DNA of 9,866 nucleotides. It comes from Bacteroidota bacterium. GTDB lineage: Bacteria; Bacteroidota; Bacteroidia; B-17B0; Aurantibacillaceae. The notes under the pieces are model-generated. The model was not told the DNA's origin. It worked only from the letters and a program-made list of their open reading frames with translations, and did no database searches. The stretch covers positions 1-9,866 of the forward strand of contig CANFQR010000028.1 of NCBI GenBank assembly GCA_947449125.1, written 5' to 3'. Made by a program: the position numbers and the translations under genes. Each line of letters starts with the position of its first letter. Within the stretch, counting starts at the first letter, position 1. Positions 1 through 6,354 of the stretch are shown one piece after another.

Positions 1-210
1 ATTTTTACTGTTAAACTGAATTAGCTCATCTATATTTTGCCATTTATTTTTGAAAAATTCAGTCCATCTTAATCCATATTCATTTATTGAAATTTTACCA
101 CTAAAAAGTTCAATGTGCATTCTTGCCATATATTTTGGAATAATGACATCTTTAAATACATGCTCAAAAGGCTTAATATGATCTATATCGTGTGAAATAA
201 TTGCCTTCAT
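1..210 (-). CDS. Polysaccharide deacetylase-like protein, N-terminal 70 residues (cut by window edge)
   Basis: The reverse strand reads from an ATG at 208-210 and stays open for 70 codons to the window edge, so the C-terminal part is missing. The protein begins MKAIISHDIDHI. SHDIDH at residues 6-11 resembles the first metal-binding motif of the carbohydrate esterase 4 / NodB-like fold, where an Asp is the catalytic base and a second Asp binds metal. Segments such as KDVIIPKYMAR and FFKNKWQNIDELIQF fit Bacteroidota deacetylase-like proteins as I remember them. The family removes N- or O-acetyl groups from amino-sugar polymers, or acts on lipid-linked intermediates. The ATG lies 3 nt after the upstream stop, so it is probably last-placed in block B as seen here and co-translated. 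Family assignment is from the N-terminus only; whether the remaining catalytic His residues exist cannot be seen. Confidence 0.72.
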   Translation of the reverse strand, partial: MKAIISHDIDHIKPFEHVFKDVIIPKYMARMHIELFSGKISINEYGLRWTEFFKNKWQNIDELIQFNSKN

Positions 211-213
211 GTA

Positions 214-1125
214 TTACTTTCTGAGACGTTTAATCAAGTTAATAAATATAGGCAAATCATTTATTTTTAAAAAATTATAATTCAATTCAGTTGCTCCAAA
301 ACCACTGTAAAATTGAGCTAAGCTCAAATTATGTGAGCCACCTCCAAAATCAAAAAACTTAACCCTTTCCTTAAAATAATTCACAGCATAATCTAATAGC
401 AAATGCATACCGCCATTATTTTCAGTTTTATTTAAACTTACGCCTTTTAAATACAACGCGTGCTTTTCATTGTAAATAAAACAGGCTATTGCTTTAATAT
501 TGTTTTGAGAATCAATTGTTTTAAAAGCTATCAGTTTTTTATTTTTAATACTGCTGTTTATTAAATCGTTAAATATATTAATAGTTGAATTTGAAAGTCC
601 AATTTCGTTTATTAAAAATGGATTAATTAATTGTTTTGATAGTTGTAAATAATCATCCTCAACTACTATCTCCACCTTAAATTTATTATCAATGGCTTTT
701 TTAATATTTCGTTTGGTATTTTGGTTATATTCAAATTCATCCGAGTAATTAATTACAAAAGTTTTTTTTGAAAATGTATTTCCTGTTATTAATTTATTAG
801 AGGCATTTAATTCAATCTCTATTAATTTAAAATTAAGTTTTATGTAATCATAAAACATCTTTTCAATTTCGTTATTTAGTTTTCCGTAAACACCCAATTG
901 AGATGTAAAAGGCGGTTGAGGCAAATAATTATATCCGAATTTGGATTTTATGGTCAATGGAAATATACTTTCATAATCATTTATAACTAAAGCTTCCCAA
1001 TTTGGAGATGTGGCATTTAAATAAAAAGACTGAGCAAAAACTAATGGAAATTCAGAAGACAAAACAGTTTTATCCCATTTTTCAAAATCAATATTTGAGT
1101 GTTTAATGTGATTAATCTTTTTCAT
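214..1125 (-). CDS. FemAB-like GNAT-fold acyl/aminoacyltransferase (first type, DFGGGS)
   Basis: A 303-residue protein that I place in the FemAB-like / GNAT (Acetyltransf_6-like) superfamily. Visible landmarks are LPQPPFTSQLGVYG near residues 68-81, a basic segment YNQNTKRNIKKA at 133-144 that typically precedes the second GNAT half, ACFIYNEKHALYLKGVS at 214-230, and the terminal signature FFDFGGGS (257-264) with FYSGFGA (272-278). Relatives attach amino acids or acyl groups to cell-wall or polysaccharide precursors using aminoacyl-tRNA or acyl-CoA; the actual donor cannot be read here. No signal peptide or transmembrane segment is evident, so it should be cytoplasmic. It starts at ATG 5 nt after the stop of the related protein upstream and ends 3 nt before the deacetylase-like gene. 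An A8 run (762-769) lies within the KKT codons. It is a diverged paralogue of its neighbour, with Gly where the neighbour has the Glu of DFEGS. Confidence 0.75.
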   Translation of the reverse strand: MKKINHIKHSNIDFEKWDKTVLSSEFPLVFAQSFYLNATSPNWEALVINDYESIFPLTIKSKFGYNYLPQPPFTSQLGVYGKLNNEIEKMFYDYIKLNFKLIEIELNASNKLITGNTFSKKTFVINYSDEFEYNQNTKRNIKKAIDNKFKVEIVVEDDYLQLSKQLINPFLINEIGLSNSTINIFNDLINSSIKNKKLIAFKTIDSQNNIKAIACFIYNEKHALYLKGVSLNKTENNGGMHLLLDYAVNYFKERVKFFDFGGGSHNLSLAQFYSGFGATELNYNFLKINDLPIFINLIKRLRK

Positions 1126-1130
1126 TTTAA

Positions 1131-2093
1131 TTAAAAAATTTCGCGCTTTTTAAATTTTAAAAGCATTTCTAACCAAAATGAAGCTTTATTTACTGAATAA
1201 TACGGAACCAATTCGCCACCAAATCCTCTAAAAAATTTCTCAACACCCTTTATCATTGACCCTTCAAAATCAAACGTATTGCAACCTAATTCTTTTGCTT
1301 TTTCAATACATTTTTGAACTAATATATTGTTTACTCCTTGAAATCCAGATTTTTTATTTGTACCTCCTAACAAGTAGTAACAAACATGTTTATCATAAAT
1401 ACAGAATACATTGCCAAGTATTTCAGAATCATTTTTTGCTGTAAACGAAAAAGAATTTTCGGAGTCTGAAAAATTAAAAAAAATATTTTTTAGTTCGTTT
1501 AAGTAAACATTAGCTCCAGAATTATTTAATGTATTTATAAAAAAATTAAATAAATCAATATTAGTTAGAAAATTTTCCGTAACCAAAACCGAATCTTTAA
1601 TAGCTTTATTAATTAAATTTCTGTTTTTACTATCAAAATTATTATTTATCTCATCCAATGAATTCTGTAAATTAATGCGATAAGTATAATTCGGAATAAC
1701 TTTAAATTTATTCCAAATAAAAGGCTGAAAGTCTTTTATTAATAAAGGAAATGCGAGAACTGTTAAAGAGGGTTTTTGATTTATAAAGTAATTACATACT
1801 TCACTCATTACATCTTTAGAAAAACTATTTGAAGAAGATTGATTTTTGCTTTCAGAAACAAAAAACAAACCGCAATGTGGTGTGTAAGGGGGTAATTTTA
1901 TAAAATTAAAACCATTTTTTTTTATGATAATATAAAAAAAGCCACCAATTAATTGTTGATCATCTTTATAAATTCCAACTAAATTTAATTTATCGCCATA
2001 AACAGATAGCCATTTTTTACTTCCAAAAACACCAATTATATTTTCGGATTTCTGAGTAAATAAATCAATATCTGTTATTGGTTTTAATATCAC
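1131..2093 (-). CDS. FemAB-like GNAT-fold acyl/aminoacyltransferase (second type, DFEGS; GTG start)
   Basis: A 320-residue GNAT-fold protein with features of the Bacteroidota FemAB-like group: LVGIYKDDQQLIGGFF at 38-53, KLPPYTPHCGLFF at 66-78, YTYRINL at 136-142 followed by SKNRNLINKA (155-164), YYLLGGTNKKSGFQG (239-253), and FDFEGSMIKGVEKFFRGFGG at 274-293. Known relatives transfer an amino acid or acyl group to an amino-sugar-containing acceptor; the substrate here is unknown. The first codon is GTG at 2091-2093. The same frame carries the TAA stop of the upstream GT4 gene only one codon earlier, and the next in-frame Met is about residue 96, inside the first domain, so GTG is the best start. 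The gap to the upstream gene is 3 nt. An A9 run (1915-1923) falls in codons 57-60 and could be slippage-prone. It is a distant paralogue of the next gene. Confidence 0.78.
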   Translation of the reverse strand: MILKPITDIDLFTQKSENIIGVFGSKKWLSVYGDKLNLVGIYKDDQQLIGGFFYIIIKKNGFNFIKLPPYTPHCGLFFVSESKNQSSSNSFSKDVMSEVCNYFINQKPSLTVLAFPLLIKDFQPFIWNKFKVIPNYTYRINLQNSLDEINNNFDSKNRNLINKAIKDSVLVTENFLTNIDLFNFFINTLNNSGANVYLNELKNIFFNFSDSENSFSFTAKNDSEILGNVFCIYDKHVCYYLLGGTNKKSGFQGVNNILVQKCIEKAKELGCNTFDFEGSMIKGVEKFFRGFGGELVPYYSVNKASFWLEMLLKFKKREIF

Positions 2094-2096
2094 AAG

Positions 2097-3188
2097 TTAC
2101 TTAATTAAGAGTTTAGAATATTCTGCAATCATTTGCTTTAGATTTTCGTCCCAATTATAATTTTCAACAACGTGTTTCCGAGCGTTTACAGATATTTGAT
2201 TATATAATTCTTTATCATTTAGTAATTGTTCAATAGCAGCAACCGTAGCATTAACATCTGCAACATTAACTTTTAAGCCAATAGAATCGTCTTTTACAAC
2301 CTCTTTTAATCCACCTACATTGGTAACTACAACAGGAATACCGCAAGCCATGGCTTCTACTACCGAAACGCCAAAACTTTCGTATTCACTTATATTAACC
2401 AAAACATCTAACATATTATAGTAATTGCTAATCTCACTATGTGGTATTCTTCCGGTAAAAACGATATTCTGATAAACCCCTAAACTTTTTCCAAGTTCTT
2501 TTAGTTCTTTTAATGCTGTTCCTTCACCAATAATGAGCAATTTTAAATTAGAGTGTTTAGAAAGTAACAAAGCAAAAGCTTTAATTAAAACATCAATATT
2601 ATATAATTTTTCAACAGGCTTAATGCTTCCTAAAATAAAATCTGTAGGTTTAAATAATGAATTAACTTGTTTTGGTTTAAATACCTCCGTATCAATTCCA
2701 AATGGAATAACACTAACAGGAAAATTAACAACCCTGTGTATGTAATCTTTAATAGTATGAGATGTTGCACAAAGCAAATCTGCCTTTTTAAAATTGTACT
2801 TTAAAATGAATTTTGCAACAAAATTTTTATTAGGAAATTTCATCACATCAGTTCCCCAGCTAGAAATAACGAATGGATGAAAATCAGATAAAGCACCAAC
2901 CAATCCGTAACTGGTAGCATAATGCGCATGCAAAATATCTGGCTTAAAATTCTGTATTATTTTTTTTAGAATTGAAACGTATTTAATATAAGCTAACTTA
3001 TTTAATTTATTTTCTGCGTTTATTTTTTTTTCAGGTTCAAAAAAAACTGTAATATTTTCATGAATATACCATTCATAATTAGCTTTATTAAAACTAAACA
3101 AACCCACTTTTACACCACTATTAGCTAAACCCAAAGCCCACTTTTCGGTATGCTCACTGTGTGTATCGGATAATAATAGAATTTTCAT
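2097..3188 (-). CDS. Glycosyltransferase family 4 (GT-B, retaining)
   Basis: A 363-residue GT-B enzyme of CAZy family GT4. The N-terminal Rossmann domain begins MKILLLSDTHSEHTEKWA and carries DILHAHYATSYGLVGAL (84-100) and SSWGTDVMKFP (109-119), typical acceptor-side motifs. IPFGID (161-166) marks the linker into the donor domain. The donor site holds the E-x7-E pair E270 and E278 within EYESFGVSVVEAMACGIPVV, followed by TNVGGLKEV, which binds the nucleotide-sugar. The enzyme should use a UDP- or GDP-sugar with retention of configuration in the cytoplasm; sugar and acceptor cannot be predicted. Its ATG overlaps the stop of the upstream GT2 in an ATGA (3185-3188), indicating translational coupling. 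A T8 and an A9 run (minus-strand sense) lie close together at 3039-3046 and 3023-3031. Length is normal and all core motifs are intact. Confidence 0.93.
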   Translation of the reverse strand: MKILLLSDTHSEHTEKWALGLANSGVKVGLFSFNKANYEWYIHENITVFFEPEKKINAENKLNKLAYIKYVSILKKIIQNFKPDILHAHYATSYGLVGALSDFHPFVISSWGTDVMKFPNKNFVAKFILKYNFKKADLLCATSHTIKDYIHRVVNFPVSVIPFGIDTEVFKPKQVNSLFKPTDFILGSIKPVEKLYNIDVLIKAFALLLSKHSNLKLLIIGEGTALKELKELGKSLGVYQNIVFTGRIPHSEISNYYNMLDVLVNISEYESFGVSVVEAMACGIPVVVTNVGGLKEVVKDDSIGLKVNVADVNATVAAIEQLLNDKELYNQISVNARKHVVENYNWDENLKQMIAEYSKLLIK

Positions 3189-3946
3189 TTACGAGGAAAT
3201 AAAAAATGTTTAAGTAAACGCAAATAAGAAAACCATGTTAAAAAATGAAACCATTTCCGGCCATAAATTTTACTTATTTCTAACTGTTCTTTAATAAATA
3301 CAGTTGTAATACTACCTGTTTTTGAATTTTTATAAAATCTAAAGTTGGAGACTGTAAAATTACAACAAAATAGTTTCGCATTGTTTTTGAGACATCTTAA
3401 AACGTATTCATAATCGAAACAACATCTGTAGGATTTTAAATTACCAATTTTATTTGTAAATGACTTTTTAAAGAACGACCCTGGTTGAAATATTGCCGGT
3501 GTATGAGAGTAAAGCCATTTGAAATTCAAATTATAAGAATTAAAATTTCGAACAATGTTTCCTTCCTCGTTTATATAATTAATACCACCGTAAATATAAT
3601 CTATTGATTTATCATTTTTTAATACATCTACTATCTTAAAAAAACCATCAATATTCATTAAATCATCCGTGTTTAACCATGTCCAATAATCACCAGTAGA
3701 CTTTTCTATTCCTTTATTAATTGCATCAAATTGACCTAAATCTTTTTTTATCTCAACTAAATCAATTTGTTCGCGATAACAATTTATAATTTCCTGAACT
3801 TTATTATTTGACTCAGAATCAAAAATTAATATTTCAAAATCAATTCCTTTCTGGATTGATAATTGTTTAATGTTTATTAAATTATCTAGAGTATCCTTTA
3901 TAAAAAGTTCTTGATTAAATGACGGAACTATAATCGAAAACTTCAT
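3185..3946 (-). CDS. Glycosyltransferase family 2 (GT-A, inverting), short form with NTDD motif
   Basis: A 253-residue GT-A protein of the GT2 type. The first beta strand and turn read FSIIVPSFNQELFI (3-16). GQFDAINKGI (71-80) with GDYWTWLNTDDLM (85-97) is the subgroup signature in which NTDD (92-95) takes the place of the DXD metal/nucleotide site. QPGSFFKKSF (154-163) and CCFDYEYVLRC (175-185) form the acceptor side, with Asp178 and Glu180 as possible catalytic acids. The C-terminus is aromatic and basic (WFHFLTWFSYLRLLKHFLFPRK region), suggesting peripheral membrane contact. The sugar transferred is unknown. It is the first gene of minus-strand block B and faces the divergent GT4 gene across a 211-bp AT-rich gap, so its promoter should lie there unless antisense read-through from block A supplies transcription. 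The stop overlaps the next start as ATGA. Confidence 0.9.
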   Translation of the reverse strand: MKFSIIVPSFNQELFIKDTLDNLINIKQLSIQKGIDFEILIFDSESNNKVQEIINCYREQIDLVEIKKDLGQFDAINKGIEKSTGDYWTWLNTDDLMNIDGFFKIVDVLKNDKSIDYIYGGINYINEEGNIVRNFNSYNLNFKWLYSHTPAIFQPGSFFKKSFTNKIGNLKSYRCCFDYEYVLRCLKNNAKLFCCNFTVSNFRFYKNSKTGSITTVFIKEQLEISKIYGRKWFHFLTWFSYLRLLKHFLFPRK

Positions 3947-4157
3947 AATTTATATTAATTAAAATGTAAAATCTATTGTAAATTTAATATTTTAGTTTTG
4001 AATGGATTAAATATTTTATAGTTATAAACTATTTGTCACTAATTATTTTTTTAATTTTAAGAATTTACACTTAGTTAAAATATTTGCAATTATATAAAAA
4101 TATAAAAATTGTTTTCTATTCTAAATTTAATAATCAAAAAACATCTAATTTTATCTA
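3947..4157. promoter_or_regulatory. Divergent AT-rich intergenic region with candidate promoters
   Basis: This 211-bp gap separates two divergently oriented glycosyltransferase genes and is the only sizeable non-coding stretch in the window. My manual count gives 25 G or C bases, about 12% GC. On the plus strand TAGTTTTG at 3993-4000 matches the Bacteroidota -7 consensus TAnnTTTG exactly, with TTG at 3976-3978 as a possible -33 element, although a 14-bp spacer is shorter than usual. A second plus candidate pairs TTTG at 4032-4035 with TAATTTTA at 4052-4059 (one mismatch). On the minus strand TAGATTTT, read from 3975 to 3968, is one mismatch from the consensus and has no clear -33 partner. No Shine-Dalgarno sequence precedes the ATG at 4158. 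Location makes promoter activity likely; the exact elements are weak guesses. Confidence 0.45.
4018..4032. repeat. 15-bp inverted repeat in the divergent promoter region
   Basis: ATAGTT-ATA-AACTAT is a perfect inverted repeat with 6-bp arms and a 3-bp centre. It sits between the two divergent starts, about 72 bp from the minus-strand ATG and 126 bp from the plus-strand ATG, and touches a TTTG that could be a promoter -33 element. It could be an operator half-site pair or a small hairpin. Short palindromes are common by chance in DNA this AT-rich, so function is uncertain. Confidence 0.3.
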
Positions 4158-5309
4158 ATGGCTAACCATACCCTAAAAATTGCTTACTTATCTGCAGAAA
4201 ATCCTAAAAATAAAAAGGTATGGAGTGGTACACATTATTCAATTTACAAAAGTCTCTGCGAGATTGGAGATGTTGAAATTTTAGGTCCGTATACCCCAAA
4301 AATTCATTTATTTATTGCGAAAATAATTAACCAAATACTCCTGTTTTTTTTAAAAAAAAGGTACGACTATCGTCATAGTAAATTCATAAGCAATGCATAC
4401 GCAAATTATTTTAATAAGAAATTAAAAAAAATAAGTTATAATTTTATTGTTGCACCTGCAGCTAGTTGTGAACTTGCCTTCATATCAACTAATATTCCAA
4501 TAATATACATAACAGATGGAACATTTTCTGGTTGTTTAAATTACCATAAAAGCCTAAAAAATTTATTAAAAAAATCTATAGAGGATGGCAATATTATCGA
4601 ACAACAAACTTTGAATAAAAGTAAATATATAATTGTTTCATCTGAATGGGCCATGCAATCTGTAATTAAAGACTATTCTATTGATTCAAGAAAAGTAAAA
4701 ACAATCCCTTTTGGTGCAAATTTTGAATTACTACCAACAATAAATCAACTAAATTTAGAGATCCCAAAAACATGGAAAATATTATTTGTAGGAGTTTATT
4801 GGGAAAACAAAGGCGGTGAAATCGCTTATAATGCATTTATTTCTTTATTAAATAAAGGTTATGATGTAAGTCTAACTATTTTAGGATGTGTTCCGCCAGA
4901 TAAATTTCAACATCCAAAAATTACTGTAATCCAATTTATTGACAAAAATGAAAAAGCCGGACAAGTGAAATTATTTGATATCTACAAACAACATCAATTA
5001 TTAATATTACCAACAAGATTTGACTGCAGCCCTATAGTAATTAACGAAGCAAGCGCCTTTGCTATGCCTTGTTTAGTTGCAAATACAGGTGGAGTTGCAG
5101 GCCATTTAACCGAAAATGAAAATGGTTTTTTAATTGATTATAACGATAATGGTGAAGGCTATGCAGAAAAAATTTCATTTCTTATAACTCATCCAGAATT
5201 ATATTTAAAACTGAGGCAAACTGCCAGAAAAAAATATGATGAGAGTTTAAATTGGCAAACTTGGAAGGAAAAATTAAATTCTTTAATGCTTTCTAAATCT
5301 CCTGATTAA
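4158..5309 (+). CDS. Glycosyltransferase family 4 (GT-B), sole plus-strand gene
   Basis: A 383-residue GT-B protein. The N-terminus (MANHTLKIAYLSAENP) opens a Rossmann strand and is followed by VWSGTHYSIYKSL (21-33), a pattern of one GT4 subgroup. FVAP-type strand and YITDGTFSG (117-125) lie in the acceptor domain. IPFGANFE (183-190) leads to the donor domain ILFVGVYWENKGGE (208-221). The nucleotide-sugar site reads LPTRFDCSPIVINEASAF (284-301) and ANTGGVAG; the E-x7-E pair appears as D289-x7-E297, with Asp in the first place. Retaining sugar transfer in the cytoplasm is expected; donor and acceptor are unknown. A T8A8 tract at 4344-4359 encodes FFLKK. The ATG is preceded by an A-rich leader without Shine-Dalgarno sequence. 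It is inverted relative to all neighbours and its last 8 codons plus stop overlap the end of the convergent GT2 gene by 27 bp, with no terminator between. Confidence 0.9.
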   Translation: MANHTLKIAYLSAENPKNKKVWSGTHYSIYKSLCEIGDVEILGPYTPKIHLFIAKIINQILLFFLKKRYDYRHSKFISNAYANYFNKKLKKISYNFIVAPAASCELAFISTNIPIIYITDGTFSGCLNYHKSLKNLLKKSIEDGNIIEQQTLNKSKYIIVSSEWAMQSVIKDYSIDSRKVKTIPFGANFELLPTINQLNLEIPKTWKILFVGVYWENKGGEIAYNAFISLLNKGYDVSLTILGCVPPDKFQHPKITVIQFIDKNEKAGQVKLFDIYKQHQLLILPTRFDCSPIVINEASAFAMPCLVANTGGVAGHLTENENGFLIDYNDNGEGYAEKISFLITHPELYLKLRQTARKKYDESLNWQTWKEKLNSLMLSKSPD

Positions 5310-6299
5310 ACATTTCAAAACGAATTTAAATTTAGCTGACAGTCCAACAGGTACAATTTTTGAAAGTGGTGATTTTACATAGATTATTGTAGCCCTCAAA
5401 CCTAAATTAGAATTACCGCAACTATCCATCCAAAATTTATGAATAAAAAGGTTAAAAGAATTTTGATTAAAAATTTTTAATCTTTTGTTTTGTTCTCTTA
5501 AATCTGACAAGCAATTTTCTATCAAGAACAAAACAATTTTGGAAGTTATAAAAATATTGTTACCTATTAAATTTATTATCTCAAGTTGATTTTCATCAAC
5601 CTTGAATCCCATTTTTATTAAATAGGCTATCCTTATTTTTTTACTAATCTCATGCTGACCTGATTTATTTATTGCGATAATTTGATTTTGATGGTTCCGG
5701 TACATTAAAAGTGGTTGGTTTACATTCAAAAAATCACCCTGAAGTGCCAATTGAGTCCATAATTCATAATCTTCGGCGTGAATAAATTCGCTATCATAAA
5801 AAATATTTTTTTCATTAAAAACATTTTTCATCATAACTGTAGGATGACAAAAACAAGGCGAAAAAAATAAAACAGCTTTGTTATAATCACTGTCATTATT
5901 GTTTTTTATATAAGATTTTTTGTTACCGGACAACAAATAATATTCACTACCAACAACAATTGCATGTGGATTTTTTGCAAATGTCTCCAATTGCAATTTA
6001 AAACGATTAGGCAAAGCTATATCGTCAGCGTCCATTCGAGCAATATAATCTCCTTTCGCAATTTTTAACCCTTTATTTAAAGAGGCTATTAAACCTAAAT
6101 TTTTGGGGTTTTTGATATAAACAATTCGAGAATCGTTATAAGTTGTAATAATAGAATCTGTATTATCCGTCGAGCCATCGTTAACTATAATAAATTCAAA
6201 ATCTTGATAAGTTTGCGACAAAATACTTTCAATGGCATATTTAATAAAACGTTCTGCATTATAGGCTGACATTAAAACAGATATTGTAAACTTACTCAT
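5283..6299 (-). CDS. Glycosyltransferase family 2 (GT-A, inverting), DADD motif
   Basis: A 338-residue GT2 enzyme with a complete catalytic core. FTISVLMSAYNAERFI (4-19) is the first nucleotide-binding strand, VNDGSTDNT (39-47) the second, and KGDYIARMDADDIALP (82-97) contains the metal-binding DXD at 90-92. CHPTVMMK (151-158) and HAEDYELW (174-181) form the acceptor side; Glu176/Asp177 are the likely catalytic base region. The last ~110 residues are a variable, basic C-terminal part ending in LIRRFRKH, perhaps for membrane or acceptor contact. The closest familiar groups are O-antigen and capsule GT2 enzymes, but the sugar cannot be assigned. It is the last gene of block A and begins 55 nt after the fucosyltransferase stop, the largest gap in that block. 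Its 3' end overlaps the convergent plus-strand GT4 by 27 bp. Confidence 0.93.
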   Translation of the reverse strand: MSKFTISVLMSAYNAERFIKYAIESILSQTYQDFEFIIVNDGSTDNTDSIITTYNDSRIVYIKNPKNLGLIASLNKGLKIAKGDYIARMDADDIALPNRFKLQLETFAKNPHAIVVGSEYYLLSGNKKSYIKNNNDSDYNKAVLFFSPCFCHPTVMMKNVFNEKNIFYDSEFIHAEDYELWTQLALQGDFLNVNQPLLMYRNHQNQIIAINKSGQHEISKKIRIAYLIKMGFKVDENQLEIINLIGNNIFITSKIVLFLIENCLSDLREQNKRLKIFNQNSFNLFIHKFWMDSCGNSNLGLRATIIYVKSPLSKIVPVGLSAKFKFVLKCLIRRFRKH

Positions 6300-6354
6300 A
6301 TTACTTTAGTGATTATTCTACACAATATTTTATTGACATTAAAACAAATCCTTT

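Noticed and set aside
1256..1444. Open frame of 62 codons on the plus strand
   Set aside because: It lies antisense within the second-type FemAB-like gene, has no recognisable motif and a composition expected of a shadow frame.
2533..2745. Open frame of 70 codons on the plus strand
   Set aside because: Antisense to the donor domain of the GT4 gene, whose motifs are intact on the minus strand.
3947..4157. Small RNA or riboswitch in the divergent region
   Set aside because: No GC-containing helices or conserved aptamer-like elements; apart from one short palindrome the region is almost pure A/T.
4344..4359. T8A8 tract as a terminator
   Set aside because: There is no GC stem and it lies in the middle of an intact coding sequence.
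5323..5332. AATTTAAATT palindrome near the convergent gene ends, considered as a terminator stem
   Set aside because: Only A/T pairs with no loop, and it is inside the coding sequence of the GT2; expected by chance in this composition.
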